Shown here piece after piece: positions 19,640 through 20,811 of a stretch of 20,811 bases of DNA. The DNA lies in the IMG/VR virus record IMGVR_UViG_3300045912_000945, positions 1-20,811 of that record. One strand, written 5' to 3'. Below the pieces are notes generated by a model. It did not search any database. It saw nothing but the letters and a program-made list of their open reading frames with translations, and was not told where the DNA came from. Each line of letters begins with the position of its first letter. The first letter of the stretch is position 1. Position numbers and translations under genes: made by a program. Source of the stretch: a virus.

Positions 19640-20811
19640 ACGATCAGATCCTCCACCACCCGCCAGCGCCGCAAGTACTTCTCGCCGATCAGCCGCTCCT
19701 TCTCTGTCTTGTCCTTGAGGTCGCAGCCATTGGGATGGTGTAGCTTGATGGTGATGGTACGGCCCCGCGGGTTGACCGTATCCGGTTTGAAACGGACGGA
19801 CAGGACCGCTTCGACGATACGATGGCCGCCAAGAAACGGGTCGCGCTCGCCAAACAGTCGGTGTGCCTCTGCGTGCACGGTCGCTTCTTCCGTCCTCGCC
19901 TCGATCGTCACGAACAGGCGCTCATCGAAGGTCTCGAATTTGACGAGGCGGAGACGTACGTTGTCGATCCCATCCTCGGGATCGTGCTCGAACTCCTTTT
20001 CCGTCATGAACACGGAAAGGTCGTAGCGCCGCAGGGGGATTCTTTGCCCCTCGATCGCATGGCCCAAAAGAGTCTTGGCGAACATCCGCGCAAGCTCCGT
20101 GCGGCGCGCCTTCTTCTGAGCCACCACCTCGATCACGCCGCTGGCCGGCTCGTAGGCGAACGCCAGCTCATAGACCGGTCTGTAGACGAGCGGCTCGAGG
20201 TCTTCCCCCTGGAAGACGGAGACGCTGTCTGGAAGTCCCTCGCGATAGATCGTGACCTGAACCAGCTCCTTGACCTCACCATCAAGATCTGTCCGGCTGC
20301 GGTCGAAGACCTCGATCTTGATCTTTTGGCCCTCACGGAAGAACTGCTGCACCTCCGCTGCGAGCGCCTGGAGGTGCACCGCCTCCCGAGAAACCTTCAG
20401 GCTCGCGGGGGCGACAAAGCCATCCCACAGTCTGCCGCGCCGGGAATTCTCGAAGAACGACGCTTCCTCGGCCCGGCGGAAGCGCTTTTCGTCGTTCCGA
20501 AGCAGCCACAGGGCGCGAGCATGACGGGTGGCGATGTCCCGGAGAATGTCCCGCTGCTCGGGACTGGCGATGTCCATGAGAGCCGTCTGCCCGACATCGC
20601 TTGTCATGCGGTCGGCCCGCTCAAAATCAAGCCGGATGCGCTCGCGCTCGATCTCACTCAATGCGTCGATCGCCTTCAACACGGGCTTGACCAGCGCGCC
20701 GTTGGAGCCGGTCCAGTCGACCGGCTCGGGGAACTCGACCGGGCGCTGCGCGAAATAGGCCTGCAGTTCGGATCCCGGGGTGTTCCGAAGCAGGCGCATG
20801 ACAACGGGCAT
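19636..20811 (-). CDS. Unknown 391-aa protein, possibly extending beyond the window
   Basis: An ATG occupies the last three bases of the window; an upstream start cannot be excluded. The N-terminal 110 residues are helical and charged (ALSEIERERIRLDFERADRM, TALMDIASPEQRDILRDIAT). A strand-rich remainder follows, with KIKIEVFDRSRTDLDGEVKE, VTIYREGLPDSVSVFQ, YRPVYELAFAYEPASGVIEV, KARRTELARMFAKTLLGH and, near the end, GRTITIKLHHPNGCDLKD. No nuclease, ATPase or membrane motif is evident. It is coupled by TTGA overlap to the winged-helix-like gene. Codon choice looks slightly less GC-biased than in the phage operon, hinting at separate origin. Function unknown. Confidence 0.7.
   Translation of the reverse strand: MPVVMRLLRNTPGSELQAYFAQRPVEFPEPVDWTGSNGALVKPVLKAIDALSEIERERIRLDFERADRMTSDVGQTALMDIASPEQRDILRDIATRHARALWLLRNDEKRFRRAEEASFFENSRRGRLWDGFVAPASLKVSREAVHLQALAAEVQQFFREGQKIKIEVFDRSRTDLDGEVKELVQVTIYREGLPDSVSVFQGEDLEPLVYRPVYELAFAYEPASGVIEVVAQKKARRTELARMFAKTLLGHAIEGQRIPLRRYDLSVFMTEKEFEHDPEDGIDNVRLRLVKFETFDERLFVTIEARTEEATVHAEAHRLFGERDPFLGGHRIVEAVLSVRFKPDTVNPRGRTITIKLHHPNGCDLKDKTEKERLIGEKYLRRWRVVEDLIV

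Noticed and set aside
1-20811. tRNA or rRNA genes
   Set aside because: I saw no cloverleaf with a TTCRA-type T-loop and no rRNA-like stretch; a covariance-model scan would settle this.

Overview
This window is GC-rich and looks alphaproteobacterial. Codons strongly prefer G/C at the third position, and most genes resemble small families common in prophages of Rhizobiales, Rhodospirillales and Rhodobacterales. Nearly everything from about 4.2 kb to 18.5 kb lies on the minus strand in tightly overlapping (ATGA, GTGA or TGATG) gene chains. It reads as the DNA replication, recombination and modification module of a temperate phage or a prophage remnant. No capsid, terminase, lysis or phage-integrase genes are visible. 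The host identification is an inference from composition and gene families.

Layout. (1) 1-467, plus strand: the end of a DUF3489-type gene and a small hypothetical gene. (2) 589-4048: a complete recombinase-in-trio (RIT) element with three overlapping tyrosine recombinase genes and 31-bp terminal inverted repeats. It sits inside a small phage membrane-protein gene (DUF7220-like), whose two halves survive at 496-588 and 4040-4204, and the target is duplicated as the 6-bp direct repeat GGCCGT. Removing the element plus one repeat copy restores an 80-codon frame exactly. (3) 4201-6856: two tandem ParB-domain/DNA-methyltransferase fusions, one with a DPPY and one with an SPPY catalytic motif. (4) 6885-7190: a decayed array with 5-bp periodicity. 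(5) 7200-8374: two coupled phage genes of unknown function, the upstream one with a glycine-rich C-terminal loop reminiscent of Cas7/RAMP proteins. (6) 8375-8917: a gene-free, hairpin-dense stretch. (7) 8918-18503: a long minus-strand operon, in transcription order: HTH protein, two hypotheticals, RecA-like AAA ATPase (Sak4-like?), SSB-like protein, SF2 helicase with zinc ribbon, DUF6511 protein, Cas4-like Fe-S nuclease, AEP primase-helicase, RuvC-like resolvase, DUF6378, a small gene and DUF6362. A gap at 10336-10834 inside it holds 68-bp tandem hairpin repeats and a set of competing stem-loops. (8) 18504-18664: the head of this operon, with a G-quadruplex motif and a terminator facing the operon to its right. 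(9) 18665-20811: a coupled two-gene operon of unknown function that does not look like phage core and may be cargo or a defence-type module.

How it fits together: the HTH protein probably marks the start of the early operon. The ATPase, SSB-like protein, nuclease, primase-helicase, SF2 helicase and RuvC-like enzyme form a self-contained replication and recombination set, and the ParB-methyltransferases would modify phage DNA. The RIT element is a later insertion and appears intact. The least explained parts are the two-gene operon at 18.7-20.8 kb, the repeat arrays in the three long gaps, and the RAMP-like protein.
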